DNA of 64,000 bases from JAAFIP01 sp043778205 (GTDB taxonomy: Bacteria > Pseudomonadota > Gammaproteobacteria > Burkholderiales > Burkholderiaceae_C), in assembly GCA_043778205.1 (NCBI GenBank), contig JAYWGO010000068.1, forward strand, positions 46,286 to 110,285, read 5' to 3'. Below the pieces are notes generated by a model. It ran no database searches. It had not been told where the DNA came from and saw only the letters and a list, made by a program, of their open reading frames with translations. Below are positions 9,206-18,143 of the stretch, piece by piece; position 1 is the stretch's first letter; each line of letters starts with the position of its first letter. A program made the position numbers and the translations under genes.

Positions 9206-10351
9206 ATGTTGGTATTACTGGTAATGAGCTTTTTGGTAGCGCTGTGCTGCAGCGTGGTGCTGATAGCGGCTGGCAAGGGCCGGGCGCGGCTGTATGGGCA
9301 AGACATGGTGCAGCGCTTTCATGCGGGGCATGTGCCGCGCTTTGGCGGGCTGGCAATGGCTGCGGGCTGCGCGGGGGCGTGGTGCCTGGGCGCGGGCTCG
9401 GGCTGGCTTGGCCTGAACCTCAATGTAGGGCTGCAGTGGCGCGATGTAGCGCTGTGGGCGCTGGTGCTGCTGCCGGTGGCGCTGATGGGCGCGGCTGAAG
9501 ACTTTACCCTGCGCATAGGGGCACGCTGGCGCTTGGCGGCCAGCATGCTGACTGCTGCGCTGGGCTGTGCCCTGCTGGGGCTGCAAGTGCCCCGGCTGGG
9601 CTTGGCAGGCTTGGGCCTGCCCTGGCTAGGCACCGTAGATGGGCTGTGGCAAATGACCCCTTGGCTGGGCTGGGCGCTGGCCTTTGTAGCGCTGGCAGGG
9701 CTGCCGCATGCCTTTAATATTATTGACGGGTACAACGGCTTGGCCGGCATTGTGGCGGTGATGGTGTGCGGCGCGCTCCTGTATGTGGCGCTGCAGCTGG
9801 GCGACCGCAAGCTGGCCGCACTGCTGGTGGTGCTGCTGGGCAGCACGCTGGGCTTTTTGTATTGGAACTACCCGCGCGGCCTGATATTTGCCGGGGACTG
9901 CGGGGCCTATGTGTGGGGCAGTGTGATAGCCATAGCCTGTATTTTGCTGGTGCAGCGGCACGCGGGCGTGTCGCCGTGGTTTCCGGTGCTGCTTTTGATT
10001 TACCCGGTGTGGGAGACTTTGTTTTCTATCTACCGCAAGCTGGTGCGGGGGGTGTCGCCAGGCATGGCGGATTCGCTGCATTTTCACCAGCTGGTGTACA
10101 AGCGGCTGGTGCGCGGCGTGTTCCACGACAACGAAACACGCCGCCTGCTGATGCGCAACAACCGCACGTCGCCCTACCTGTGGGCTTTTGCCATGATGAC
10201 AGTGGCCCCGGCAGTGCTGTTTTGGGGCAACACGCCGGTGCTGATGCTGTTTTGCGTGCTGTTTATAGCCAGCTATGTGGGAGCGTACCTGATGCTGGTG
10301 CGGTTTAAGCTGCCGCGCTGGGCGCAAAAGTACAAAAACACCGAGTTTTGA
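9206..10351 (+). CDS. WecA/MraY-like undecaprenyl-phosphate phosphosugar transferase (glycosyltransferase family 4)
   Basis: 381 residues, about ten membrane helices. Family motifs are intact: PRFGG near residue 43, the catalytic NIIDGYNGLAG loop, GDCGAYVWG, and the cytoplasmic HFHQLVYKRL basic loop. Enzymes of this family transfer a sugar-1-phosphate (GlcNAc or related) from a UDP-sugar to undecaprenyl phosphate to start polysaccharide synthesis. Its coupling to a GT2 gene fits O-antigen or capsule assembly rather than peptidoglycan. The exact sugar cannot be told. GC-rich codons differ from the AT-richer gsp genes upstream. Confidence 0.9.
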   Translation: MLVLLVMSFLVALCCSVVLIAAGKGRARLYGQDMVQRFHAGHVPRFGGLAMAAGCAGAWCLGAGSGWLGLNLNVGLQWRDVALWALVLLPVALMGAAEDFTLRIGARWRLAASMLTAALGCALLGLQVPRLGLAGLGLPWLGTVDGLWQMTPWLGWALAFVALAGLPHAFNIIDGYNGLAGIVAVMVCGALLYVALQLGDRKLAALLVVLLGSTLGFLYWNYPRGLIFAGDCGAYVWGSVIAIACILLVQRHAGVSPWFPVLLLIYPVWETLFSIYRKLVRGVSPGMADSLHFHQLVYKRLVRGVFHDNETRRLLMRNNRTSPYLWAFAMMTVAPAVLFWGNTPVLMLFCVLFIASYVGAYLMLVRFKLPRWAQKYKNTEF

Positions 10352-10374
10352 CAAGGCTGCTGGGCTTTGGCAGC

Positions 10375-10707
10375 TTAGCTTTGATCGTCTACCGCAGCCC
10401 CTGGTGCGTGGCTGGTGCACGACTCTATGCCGTTGTCGCGTGATTTTTCGCTGGCGTACATTTGGCTTTTGCCAATGACCTGGTGGTTGCCTGCTTTAAG
10501 CACAAAGTAGGCGGTATTGTCTTTGCCCACCAGGCTTTCGTAGCGGGCAGCCACGGTGGCGTTTTTTTGTACTGAGGCTATGCCGTTTTGCGCACTGGCT
10601 TTGCTTTCGTACATCTCGCTGGTCAAAATAATTTGGCCGTTACTGGCCAGCAGGTTAAAGAAAAATTTGTCGTTTTTAGATTTTTTGAGTTCGAACTTTC
10701 CAGCCAT
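10375..10707 (-). CDS. YegP/UPF0339 family protein (two DUF1508 repeats)
   Basis: 110 residues built of two tandem copies of the roughly 50-residue DUF1508 unit: one begins GKFELKKSKNDKFFFNLLA and contains YESKASAQNGI; the other contains YFVLKAGNHQVIG and YASEKSRDNGIES. This pattern defines the YegP family, small soluble proteins of unknown function. It ends 23 bp from the convergent phosphosugar-transferase gene. An ACGGTTCC-like spacer and TTAAAAAG precede the start. The identification is good and the role unknown. Confidence 0.9.
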   Translation of the reverse strand: MAGKFELKKSKNDKFFFNLLASNGQIILTSEMYESKASAQNGIASVQKNATVAARYESLVGKDNTAYFVLKAGNHQVIGKSQMYASEKSRDNGIESCTSHAPGAAVDDQS

Positions 10708-10941
10708 GACGGTTCCTTAAAAAGAGAAATTAAAGGGTTTAAAAAGCCAGCAACCTTGTAGAAAGTAGGCCGCAGTGACTTTGTAACCTGAACTGTGGGG
10801 CTTGGCAAGGGGCTCTAACAGGGTTGCTGCAGGTGCTGTTGCACGAAAGTGTCTAAAGGGCCGCTAGGCGTGACTATTTGCGCTTTAAGGCAATTTTTGA
10901 TCTGGTTTCTGATCGAGTAGAGTCCGTTTGCGAACCGTTAA

Positions 10942-11268
10942 TTAGCTGATCAGCTGGCTTAAGCTGCCTTGCCAGGCTACGCTTTGCAGGTGCGCGGGGC
11001 TGCTGGTGACGGTGATGTCGGGGTAGAAATAGTTGCCTTGTTGTTCTACGCGCACTTGTACATCGCTGATGAAGACCCGGCAGGGGGTGCCTTTGAGGTG
11101 GTTTTTAAGCATTGCATAGGTTGCGCCCACGCCCTCGTTATGCTCTAGCGTACCCCCTGCCATGGCGTAAATTTCGCCATCGACAAAATCATGCCGCAAG
11201 CTTTGCTCGGCCTCCCAAGCCAGAAAGTCTTGCGTGGTCATGCGGGGCTTGGTAATTGCGTTAGGCAT
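10942..11268 (-). pseudogene. Truncated Uma2-family (DUF820) endonuclease-like gene
   Basis: 108 residues from the ATG at 11268. The N-terminal half of a Uma2 protein is clear: MTTQDFLAWEAEQSLRHDFVDGEIYAMAGGT, then VFISDVQVRV and YFYPDITVT. Family members run to about 185 residues and carry the second conserved acidic/Lys motifs after this point; here the sequence changes to an unrelated 19-residue tail and stops. The remaining half is not present in the 230 bp downstream in any frame I checked. I therefore read it as a decayed fragment. A short repeat sits directly upstream. Confidence 0.65.
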
Positions 11269-11310
11269 GGCGCATTGTTGCTTGTTTTTAACGCTGGGTG
11301 CGGCAGATAG

Positions 11311-11378
11311 CATACTATTAAATTAATAGCTAACTATTCAGCATTTCCTTGGGCCATAGCCCATTTTGCTTAAAACTG
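11311..11378 (-). repeat. Dispersed short repeat, copy 1
   Basis: On the minus strand it reads GGCCCAAGGAAATGCTG followed by TAGCTATTAA after a short spacer. The same core recurs at six other places in the window. It lies between the Uma2 fragment and the dehydrogenase fragment and overlaps the 3' end of the latter. Confidence 0.8.
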
Positions 11379-11519
11379 GGTTTTAGCCGCATCTGCATCA
11401 TGCCCATGCCCATGCAGTGTGCAGCCTAGCGCTAGCAGGCAGGTGGCGATGGCACCGCCCATGTTGCCTAGGCCGATGGTGGACACTGCCGGCTTAGGCG
11501 ATGCAAACAGGCTTTGCAT
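11370..11519 (-). pseudogene. N-terminal Rossmann fragment of a 6PGDH/3-hydroxyisobutyrate dehydrogenase-like protein
   Basis: A 49-residue ORF starting 10 bp after the rodA stop. It contains STIGLGNMGGAIATCLLALG, an exact beta-alpha dinucleotide-binding start with the GxGxxG fingerprint (GLGNMG), followed by a second strand CTLHGHGHDADAA. Beta-hydroxyacid dehydrogenases begin like this and continue for about 280 residues; here the frame stops where the dispersed repeat begins. I infer a gene remnant truncated at the repeat. It could be translated as a micro-protein from its ATG, but nothing indicates that. Confidence 0.55.
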
Positions 11520-11529
11520 GCCTGCCCCG

Positions 11530-12684
11530 CTATGACTGCACCAGCCGTTTGGCCTTAGAAATTGACATCAAAATACCCAAGCCCATGCCCAAGGTGACCA
11601 TGGCGGTACCGCCGTAGCTGATGAACGGCAGCGGCACGCCCACCACGGGCAGTATGCCGCTGACCATGCCCATGTTGACAAAAGCGTAGGTAAAAAAGAT
11701 CAAGGTTACCGCACCGGCCAGCAGGCGCGAGAACAGGGTGGGCGCGTCCAGCGCTATGGCCAGCCCGCGCAGCACCAGGAAGATAAACCCGGCAATGAGG
11801 CACAAATTGCCCACCAGGCCAAACTCTTCTGAAAATGCGGCAAAAATAAAGTCGGTGGTGCGCTCGGGAATAAATTCCAAATGGGTTTGGGTGCCCTGCA
11901 TGAAACCTTTGCCCAGCATACCGCCCGAGCCAATAGCAATCATGCCCTGGATAATGTGAAAGCCCTTACCCAATGGGTCGCGCGTAGGGTCTAGCAGGGT
12001 GCAAATGCGCTGTTGCTGGTAGTCGTGCAGCACCGCCCAGCGCACGCCGTCAGCGCACAGGCGGGGCTCAAACAGCACAATCAGCACGATGCCGATGGCC
12101 CCTAGCAGCACCGGCGGCACAATCAATTTCCAGCTTAAACCTGCAAAAAATATGACGAACAGCCCTGCCGACATGACCAAAATGGCGGTGCCCAGGTCAG
12201 GCTGCTTGACGATCAAGCCCACAGGAATGGCCAGCAGCACGCAGGCCACGCCAAAGTCCAGCGGGCGCAACTGGCCTTCGCGCTTTTGAAACCACCAGGC
12301 CAGCATGAGGGGCATGGCGATTTTAAGAATCTCGCTGGGCTGGATGGTGATGCCCAAGTTAATCCAACGCTTGGCCCCTTTTTTGGTGAGGCCAAAAATG
12401 GCCACCGCAATCAGCAGGGCTACGCCAGTGGCGTACATGGGCACGGCGAAGGCCATCAAGCGCTGGGGCGGGATTTGCGCCACCACAAACATGATGCTGG
12501 CCGCAATCAGCATATTGCGGCCATGGTCGGCAAACCGGGTGCCATGGTCGTAGCCCGATGAAAACATGGTGAGCAGCCCAGCGCAGGCCAGCAAAAACAC
12601 GGCAAACGCCAAAGGCCCGTCAAAGCCCTGGAACATAGGGGCTAAGCGCTGCAACAGGCTGGGTTTGGCGAAGACGTGGGACAT
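11530..12684 (-). CDS. rodA: Rod shape-determining peptidoglycan glycosyltransferase RodA
   Basis: 384 residues, ten membrane helices, SEDS family. Diagnostic stretches are KGAKRWINLG, IQPSEILKIAMPLML, KQPDLGTAI, and the catalytic loop FIPERTTDFIFAAFSEEFG with the essential Asp in TTDF; the C-terminus has GVPLPFISYGGTAM. RodA polymerises lipid II with PBP2 in the elongasome. Length matches family norms. mrdA, usually just upstream, is not in the neighbouring position; a PfkB kinase gene lies 87 bp upstream instead. Confidence 0.96.
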   Translation of the reverse strand: MSHVFAKPSLLQRLAPMFQGFDGPLAFAVFLLACAGLLTMFSSGYDHGTRFADHGRNMLIAASIMFVVAQIPPQRLMAFAVPMYATGVALLIAVAIFGLTKKGAKRWINLGITIQPSEILKIAMPLMLAWWFQKREGQLRPLDFGVACVLLAIPVGLIVKQPDLGTAILVMSAGLFVIFFAGLSWKLIVPPVLLGAIGIVLIVLFEPRLCADGVRWAVLHDYQQQRICTLLDPTRDPLGKGFHIIQGMIAIGSGGMLGKGFMQGTQTHLEFIPERTTDFIFAAFSEEFGLVGNLCLIAGFIFLVLRGLAIALDAPTLFSRLLAGAVTLIFFTYAFVNMGMVSGILPVVGVPLPFISYGGTAMVTLGMGLGILMSISKAKRLVQS

Positions 12685-12771
12685 GGCGTGGCTATCTTGC
12701 CGAGCGTGGTGGTGTAGGTGGGAGGCTGCTTGAACTGGGTTAGCTGTTTGAAGTGCGTACTGACTTAATGC

Positions 12772-13677
12772 CTAAGCCAAACCCAGCTTCGCACGGTCTA
12801 GCGTGTAGTTTTGGCCGCCCCGGTGGGCAATTTTGATGGCCCCCACCTGGTTGCCCAGTGCGCAGCAGCGCACCAGACTCCAGCCGCGCTCTAGGCCGTA
12901 CAGCAGTGCAGCGCGGAATGCGTCGCCGCAGCCGGTGGGGTCTACCACGGCGGCAGCTTGCACTGGGGGCACGCGGGTGGCTGCGCCATCTACCCACACG
13001 TCGCAACCTTCCTCGCCCAGGGTAACGACCAAGCCTTTGACCTTGCCAGAGATGTCAGCCAAGCTCCAGCCGGTGCGCTCTGACAGCATGGCCCCTTCGT
13101 AGTCGTTCACGGCCACATAGTCGGCCATGCTGATCAGCTGGCGGTGCTCGTCGCCGTTAAATACCGGCAGCTGCTGGCCGGGGTCAAAAATAAACGGCAG
13201 CTTGGCATCGGCAAACTGCTGGGCGTGCAGCCACATGGCATCGCGCCCGTCGGGGCCGATAATTCCCAGCTGGGCACCAGTGTCTGCAGGCAAGTGGTTA
13301 AGGTGGGCCTCGGTCATGGCACCGGGGTGAAAGCCGGTAATTTGGTTGTTTTGCTTGTCGGTCATGATGGTGCACAGGGCGGTGTAATTGTCTGGCCGCA
13401 CCATGATGAGCTGGGTATCAATGCCCAAAGCCGCAAAGCGCTCTAAGTAGTCGCGTGCATCGGGCCCTACAGCGGCCATGGGCAGCGGGTCGCCGCCCAA
13501 CTGCTTAAGTGCATAGGCCATGTTGCCAGCGCAGCCGCCGTATTCGCGCCGCATGCCGGGCACATAGAACGATACATTGAGCTTGTGAATTTGGTCGGGC
13601 AAGATTTGGTCAGCAAAGTTGCCCCCAAAGGTCAAAATGGTGTCGATGGCGACAGAACCACAAATAATAGAAGACAT
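12772..13677 (-). CDS. PfkB-family carbohydrate/nucleoside kinase (adenosine kinase-like)
   Basis: 301 residues. The ribokinase fold is marked by the early GSVAIDTIL strand, the GGCAGNMAYALKQLGG substrate/ATP loop and the C-terminal signature DPTGCGDAFRAALLYGL carrying the anion hole and catalytic Asp. Among PfkB kinases the GSVAIDTI start and KLNVSFYVPGMRREYGGCAGN segment recall bacterial adenosine kinases, so a nucleoside substrate is likely but not proven. It lies 27 bp downstream of the DUF3426 gene. Confidence 0.88.
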   Translation of the reverse strand: MSSIICGSVAIDTILTFGGNFADQILPDQIHKLNVSFYVPGMRREYGGCAGNMAYALKQLGGDPLPMAAVGPDARDYLERFAALGIDTQLIMVRPDNYTALCTIMTDKQNNQITGFHPGAMTEAHLNHLPADTGAQLGIIGPDGRDAMWLHAQQFADAKLPFIFDPGQQLPVFNGDEHRQLISMADYVAVNDYEGAMLSERTGWSLADISGKVKGLVVTLGEEGCDVWVDGAATRVPPVQAAAVVDPTGCGDAFRAALLYGLERGWSLVRCCALGNQVGAIKIAHRGGQNYTLDRAKLGLA

Positions 13678-13704
13678 AGACAGCTGTAAGTTAAAGGCCC
13701 AAGT

Positions 13705-14628
13705 TTAGGGGTAAAACGCCAACACGCGGTAACCCACAATGCGTGCCCCTCCCACAAGCTGGCCTGCGTCAATTTGCACCGTGCTGGCGCCCGCTGTTTC
13801 AGCGCTAGGCGCCAGCGCGCTTTGCTGCAAACCCAAGTCTGCCGGGCTGAGCACACGGCGCAGCAGGGGCTGGTCTTGCGCATCATTGAGGGTAAGTTCT
13901 ATGTGCGGCACTGCCACGGGCAATGGGCCTGCGTTTTTAAGGTTCACCGTCACTTTGTACCAGTCCAGCTTGCCTTCCGTGCGCAGCTTGTTAAAGCCAG
14001 AGGCATCTACTAGCACCGATTCAATATGCCTGTAGGGGCCTACTTTGCAGCCTAGGATGCTGCACAGGTCTTTTAACCAAGGCAGGGTTGCAGGCTGGGC
14101 AGCGGCCAGGCGGTCGCGCCCGTGGTAGGCCACCTGCAACACACCCACGCACAGCAGCAGCAGGCACAGTAGCAGCAGGCCCGCACGCGCCCAGGGCGAG
14201 CGCTTGCGCCGGGCGCGCTGGGCCTGGCGTACAAAACCGGGCATGGCAGACAGCTTTAGGTCTTCTTGCGCTGTGCGGGATGGTTTGGCTTTGGCTGCAG
14301 CAGCGTCTTGGGCGGTATCTTCGGCCTGCGAGGTGCCGTTGAACTGGTCGTCTTCATCCGCAGCGTCTGGGGGGAATATGCTGGGCGGGTCATCTAGCTC
14401 AGGCAAGTCTGCGTCTGCATTCATGCCCAAAGCCATGGGGGCTGATGGCACAGGCGCAGGCACTGGTGGCCCAATGGGCATGGCTGCGGCCATAGTGGTC
14501 ATGTGGGCTTGCGCGTCAAAAACCTCGCGGCATTGGCCGCAACGTACCCAGCCCTCTGAAATCTTAAGCTGGTCGGCCACTACTTTGAACAACGTGTGGC
14601 AGGCAGGGCACTGGGTAATTAAACTCAT
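13705..14628 (-). CDS. Zinc-ribbon and DUF3426 membrane protein
   Basis: 307 residues. The first 40 residues form an MJ0042-type zinc ribbon with CPAC and CGQC knuckles. A disordered acidic, Ala/Pro-rich linker follows, then one membrane helix (about residues 148-170, ARAGLLLLCLLLLCVGVLQVAY) and a periplasmic DUF3426 domain ending in VGYRVLAFYP. Such proteins are common next to prmA in betaproteobacteria and their function is unknown. It is 47 bp downstream of prmA. Confidence 0.9.
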   Translation of the reverse strand: MSLITQCPACHTLFKVVADQLKISEGWVRCGQCREVFDAQAHMTTMAAAMPIGPPVPAPVPSAPMALGMNADADLPELDDPPSIFPPDAADEDDQFNGTSQAEDTAQDAAAAKAKPSRTAQEDLKLSAMPGFVRQAQRARRKRSPWARAGLLLLCLLLLCVGVLQVAYHGRDRLAAAQPATLPWLKDLCSILGCKVGPYRHIESVLVDASGFNKLRTEGKLDWYKVTVNLKNAGPLPVAVPHIELTLNDAQDQPLLRRVLSPADLGLQQSALAPSAETAGASTVQIDAGQLVGGARIVGYRVLAFYP

Positions 14629-14675
14629 TCAAACACACTCTTCAAAGCACACCTGCATAGGCATAGGCAGCAGCA

Positions 14676-15596
14676 TCACAGCTGTGCCGTCATTAGTATC
14701 CAGCCGTCTTCGCTGTCGGCAACGGTCAGCTGGGCATACGGCGCATAGGCAGCCTTAAGCTCGTCGGCTTGCCGCTCTAAGATACCTGCCAGCACCAAGC
14801 TGCCTTTGACCTGGCGATTACCTAGGCTACCGCCCTGCCCTGCCAGCACATAGTTGCACAGCAGTGGTGCCAGCACCTTGAGCGGCGTGGCCAAAATGTT
14901 GGCCAGCACGGTGTGGTACTGGCCCTGCGCTATGTCGGGCAAGCCCGCGTTCAGCACCACATGGTTGGCCAGCGCGTTGGCGCGGGTAGACTGCACAGCA
15001 GCCTCGTCAATGTCTACTGCGTCGATGCTGCTGGCACCGTACAACGCTGCACCTATTGCCAAAATCCCCGAGCCGCAGCCGTAGTCCAGCACGCGCTGGC
15101 CTTGCACGCCGTGCTGCGCTGTCCAGCGCAAGCACATGCGGGTGGTGGGGTGGGTGCCCGTGCCAAAAGCCAAGCCGGGGTCTAGCGTAATCACCTTGCG
15201 GGCCGCAGCGGGCGCTTGGTGCCAGGTGGGCACAATCCAAAATTCAGGGGTAATTTCTACCGGTGCAAACTGGGACTGCGTCAAGCGCACCCAGTCTTGG
15301 TCGGCCACCTCGGTAATGCCGTGGGCTTTGCAGTCCGTAAAAAAGTCTTGCAGGGCCAGTGTGGCCAAGGCTTGCGTTGCCGCCGTTTGGCTGGCAAACA
15401 GCGCTTTCACCACCGAGCGCTCCCAGCCGTCTTTGGGCGGCGGCATGCCCGGCTCACCAAACAAGGCTTGCTCAGCAGGCGTTTGCGCGTCAAAGTCTTC
15501 AATGCACACACTCAGAGCGTCCAGCGCCTCTAGCGCGTCACTGAGTATGTCAACACAGCCCTCGGGGCAGAGCATGGAAAGTTCAAACTGGGCCAC
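14676..15596 (-). CDS. prmA: Ribosomal protein L11 methyltransferase PrmA
   Basis: 306 residues. The N-terminal substrate domain precedes an AdoMet-binding domain with DPGLAFGTGTHPTTRMCL, VLDYGCGSGILAIGA (motif I) and VLANILATPL (motif IV, the NxxxxP-like LANILA). PrmA trimethylates ribosomal protein L11. It starts 12 bp after accC, forming the accB-accC-prmA cluster typical of Burkholderiales. Confidence 0.95.
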   Translation of the reverse strand: MAQFELSMLCPEGCVDILSDALEALDALSVCIEDFDAQTPAEQALFGEPGMPPPKDGWERSVVKALFASQTAATQALATLALQDFFTDCKAHGITEVADQDWVRLTQSQFAPVEITPEFWIVPTWHQAPAAARKVITLDPGLAFGTGTHPTTRMCLRWTAQHGVQGQRVLDYGCGSGILAIGAALYGASSIDAVDIDEAAVQSTRANALANHVVLNAGLPDIAQGQYHTVLANILATPLKVLAPLLCNYVLAGQGGSLGNRQVKGSLVLAGILERQADELKAAYAPYAQLTVADSEDGWILMTAQL

Positions 15597-15608
15597 GGTG
15601 TGTCGCCT

Positions 15609-16958
15609 CTACTTTTTATGGGTTTTAAGCCACTCTTCAAGGTAGTGGATATTGGTGCCACCTTGTACAAACTTTGCATCTACCATCAGGTCGCGGTGCA
15701 AAGGAATGTTGGTGTGAATGCCTTCCACCACGGTCTCGTCCAGCGCGGTGCGCATGCGGGCCAAGGCTTGTTCGCGGGTGTCGCCGTAGACAATGATTTT
15801 GCCAATCATGCTGTCGTAGTTAGGGGGTACAAAATAGTTGGTGTAAATGTGCGAGTCCACACGCACACCGGGACCACCGGGCGGATGCCACAGTGTGATA
15901 CGGCCGGGGCTGGGGGTAAATTTGTACGGGTCTTCGGCGTTGATGCGCACCTCAATGGCGTGGCCCTTCAGGGTAATTTGGCGCTGGGTAAAAGGCAACT
16001 TTTCACCATATGCCACCATGATTTGGGTTTTTACAATGTCAATCCCGCTAATCCACTCGGTGACGGGATGCTCTACCTGCACGCGGGTATTCATCTCTAT
16101 AAAGTAAAACTCGCCGTTTTCAAATAAAAACTCAAACGTGCCTGCGCCCCGGTAGCCTATTTTTTTGCAGGCCGCGGCGCAGCGCTCGCCAATGCGCTCG
16201 ATCAGCTTGCGCGGTATGCCTGGGGCGGGCGCTTCCTCAATCACTTTTTGGTGGCGCCGCTGCATAGAGCAGTCGCGCTCTCCCAAATACACGGCATTGC
16301 GGTGCTGGTCGGCCAAGATTTGGATTTCAATATGGCGCGGGTTTTGCAAATACTTTTCCATGTACACCGCTGGGTTGCCAAAGGCTGCGCCAGCTTCGGC
16401 CTTGGTCATGGCTACGGCGTTGACCAAGGCGGCCTCGGTGTGCACCACCCGCATGCCGCGGCCACCGCCGCCACCTGCGGCTTTGATAATGACGGGGTAG
16501 CCTACCATTTTGCCAATGCGCTTGATTTGCACTGGGTCGTCGGGCAGCTCGCCTTCAGAACCGGGTACGCAGGGCACGCCCGCTTTGATCATGGCGCGCT
16601 TGGCCGACACTTTGTCGCCCATGGTGCGGATAGATTCTGGCGAAGGGCCAATGAATTTGAAACCAGATTTTTCTACCCGCTCGGCGAAATCTGCGTTTTC
16701 GCTCAAAAAGCCATAGCCGGGGTGAATTGCCTCTGCGTCGGTGACTTCTGCCGTAGAAATGATGGCAGGCATGTTCAAGTAGCTCAAGGCCGAAGGTGCG
16801 GGGCCAATACACACGGCCTCGTCAGCCAGCTTGACATATTTAGCTTCGCGGTCGGCCTCAGAGTAGACCATGACGGCTTTGATGCCCATTTCTTTGCAAG
16901 CACGCTGGATGCGCAGCGCAATTTCGCCTCGGTTGGCGATCAAGATTTTTTTAAACAT
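15609..16958 (-). CDS. accC: Biotin carboxylase subunit of acetyl-CoA carboxylase
   Basis: 449 residues, full length. It has the ANRGEIALRIQRACKE start, the ATP-grasp glycine loop (AAGGGGGRGMRVV), MEKYLQNPRHIEIQ and the EMNTRVQVEHPVTEW catalytic segment. It carboxylates biotin on AccB at the expense of ATP, the first half-reaction of malonyl-CoA synthesis. The 28-bp gap to accB implies co-transcription. Confidence 0.98.
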   Translation of the reverse strand: MFKKILIANRGEIALRIQRACKEMGIKAVMVYSEADREAKYVKLADEAVCIGPAPSALSYLNMPAIISTAEVTDAEAIHPGYGFLSENADFAERVEKSGFKFIGPSPESIRTMGDKVSAKRAMIKAGVPCVPGSEGELPDDPVQIKRIGKMVGYPVIIKAAGGGGGRGMRVVHTEAALVNAVAMTKAEAGAAFGNPAVYMEKYLQNPRHIEIQILADQHRNAVYLGERDCSMQRRHQKVIEEAPAPGIPRKLIERIGERCAAACKKIGYRGAGTFEFLFENGEFYFIEMNTRVQVEHPVTEWISGIDIVKTQIMVAYGEKLPFTQRQITLKGHAIEVRINAEDPYKFTPSPGRITLWHPPGGPGVRVDSHIYTNYFVPPNYDSMIGKIIVYGDTREQALARMRTALDETVVEGIHTNIPLHRDLMVDAKFVQGGTNIHYLEEWLKTHKK

Positions 16959-16986
16959 AAGGTGTGTGGCGGCTACTTATTTTAAT

Positions 16987-17460
16987 TTACTCAATCACCA
17001 CCAGGGCTTGGCCATACTCTACGGCTTGGCCGTTGTCGCACAAGATCTTTTTGACTACGCCTGCCTTGTCAGACTCGATTTCGTTCAGAATCTTCATGGC
17101 TTCGATAATACACACCGTGTCGCCCACAGCCACGGTGTCGCCAATCTCTACAAATGCCTTGGCACCGGGGCTGGATGAACGGTAAAAGCTGCCCACCATG
17201 GGCGACTTAACGACATGCCCAGCCAAAGCCACCACACTGGTAGCTGCTTCGGACAGGGCCGTTGCTGGCGCGGCGTTCTGCGCAACACCCGCCATCAATG
17301 CCGTTGGTGCAGCCATGTTTTGCGGTACCATTATGGTCTGAACCATGCCGCTGTGACCTTTGACAATGCGCACTTTGCCTTCAGCCTCTGTAATTTCCAG
17401 TTCTTGTACGTTGGAATCTGACACCAAGTCGATAAGTGTCTTGAGTTTGCGTAAGTCCAT
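16987..17460 (-). CDS. accB: Biotin carboxyl carrier protein of acetyl-CoA carboxylase
   Basis: 157 residues: a short N-terminal helix, an Ala/Thr/Pro-containing linker and a biotinyl domain beginning HVVKSPMVGSFYRS. The biotin-accepting lysine is in IIEAMKILNEIE; the residue after Lys is Ile instead of the more common Met, a conservative variation. It carries carboxybiotin between AccC and the AccAD transferase. About 137 bp of AT-rich DNA upstream (17461-17597) probably carries the acc promoter. aroQ, which often precedes accB, is absent here. Confidence 0.97.
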   Translation of the reverse strand: MDLRKLKTLIDLVSDSNVQELEITEAEGKVRIVKGHSGMVQTIMVPQNMAAPTALMAGVAQNAAPATALSEAATSVVALAGHVVKSPMVGSFYRSSSPGAKAFVEIGDTVAVGDTVCIIEAMKILNEIESDKAGVVKKILCDNGQAVEYGQALVVIE

Positions 17461-17597
17461 AAAATCTCCAACGTAAATAGTGTTTAAATTGTGCTAACTG
17501 CCTGCATTTCACCTGCTAAAAGCGTGAAATAGTGCCTAAAATAGTGATCTTACACTAATTGCGATGTGTAAATTACAAATTAAAGAGCCCTGCCAAG

Positions 17598-18143
17598 TTA
17601 CGCCAAACTGAGAAAATTGTCCACTTGCGCCGCGCTCAGCTTGCCCATATGGCGCAGCGCAATGGTGCCCGCCGCATTCACCACCACGGTAAATGGAAGG
17701 CCGCCGCTCATATTGCCCAGCGATCTTGACAGCTCAGTTCCTGCCAAGCCGGCCAAAGGAACAGGAAAACTCAGCGGCATTTGGCCTAAAAATTTCTGCA
17801 CCGCTTTGGCATTGTCCACCGCAATACCGATCACTTGCCAGTTTTTAGGCCTATTTTGCTGGTAAAAGCGCTCCAATAAAGGAAGTTCATCTACACAAGG
17901 CGGACACCAGGTGGCCCAAAAATTTAGCACCGTGGGTTTGCCGCGCAAACTTTCAAACGCCAAATTACCGCCCTGGGGGAGCTCTAAATTTAGCGCCCAC
18001 AACGCCTCCAAGGCTGCATCTTGCGGCTCGGCCAAGCTGTATTCGCGCCACGCAAAGCCTGCCCCTGCCGCCGCTGCAATTGCCGCTGCCCCGACCAAGG
18101 TGGACCTTCTATTCAAAGTGCTCATTGCTAATTTCACTTTCAC
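17598..18143 (-). CDS. TlpA/ResA-like thiol-disulfide oxidoreductase
   Basis: 181 residues from a GTG at 18143 that overlaps the upstream stop by 4 bp; an ATG at 18125 would give a 175-residue protein. The start carries a twin-arginine pair and a hydrophobic segment (NRRSTLVGAAAIAAAAGAG), so export by Tat or Sec is likely. The thioredoxin fold has the WATWCPPCVDELP active site and a cis-Pro loop GGLPFTVVV. Proteins of this type act in periplasmic thiol reduction, for example in cytochrome c maturation. This gene often precedes accB in Comamonadaceae (from memory). Confidence 0.88.
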   Translation of the reverse strand: MKVKLAMSTLNRRSTLVGAAAIAAAAGAGFAWREYSLAEPQDAALEALWALNLELPQGGNLAFESLRGKPTVLNFWATWCPPCVDELPLLERFYQQNRPKNWQVIGIAVDNAKAVQKFLGQMPLSFPVPLAGLAGTELSRSLGNMSGGLPFTVVVNAAGTIALRHMGKLSAAQVDNFLSLA

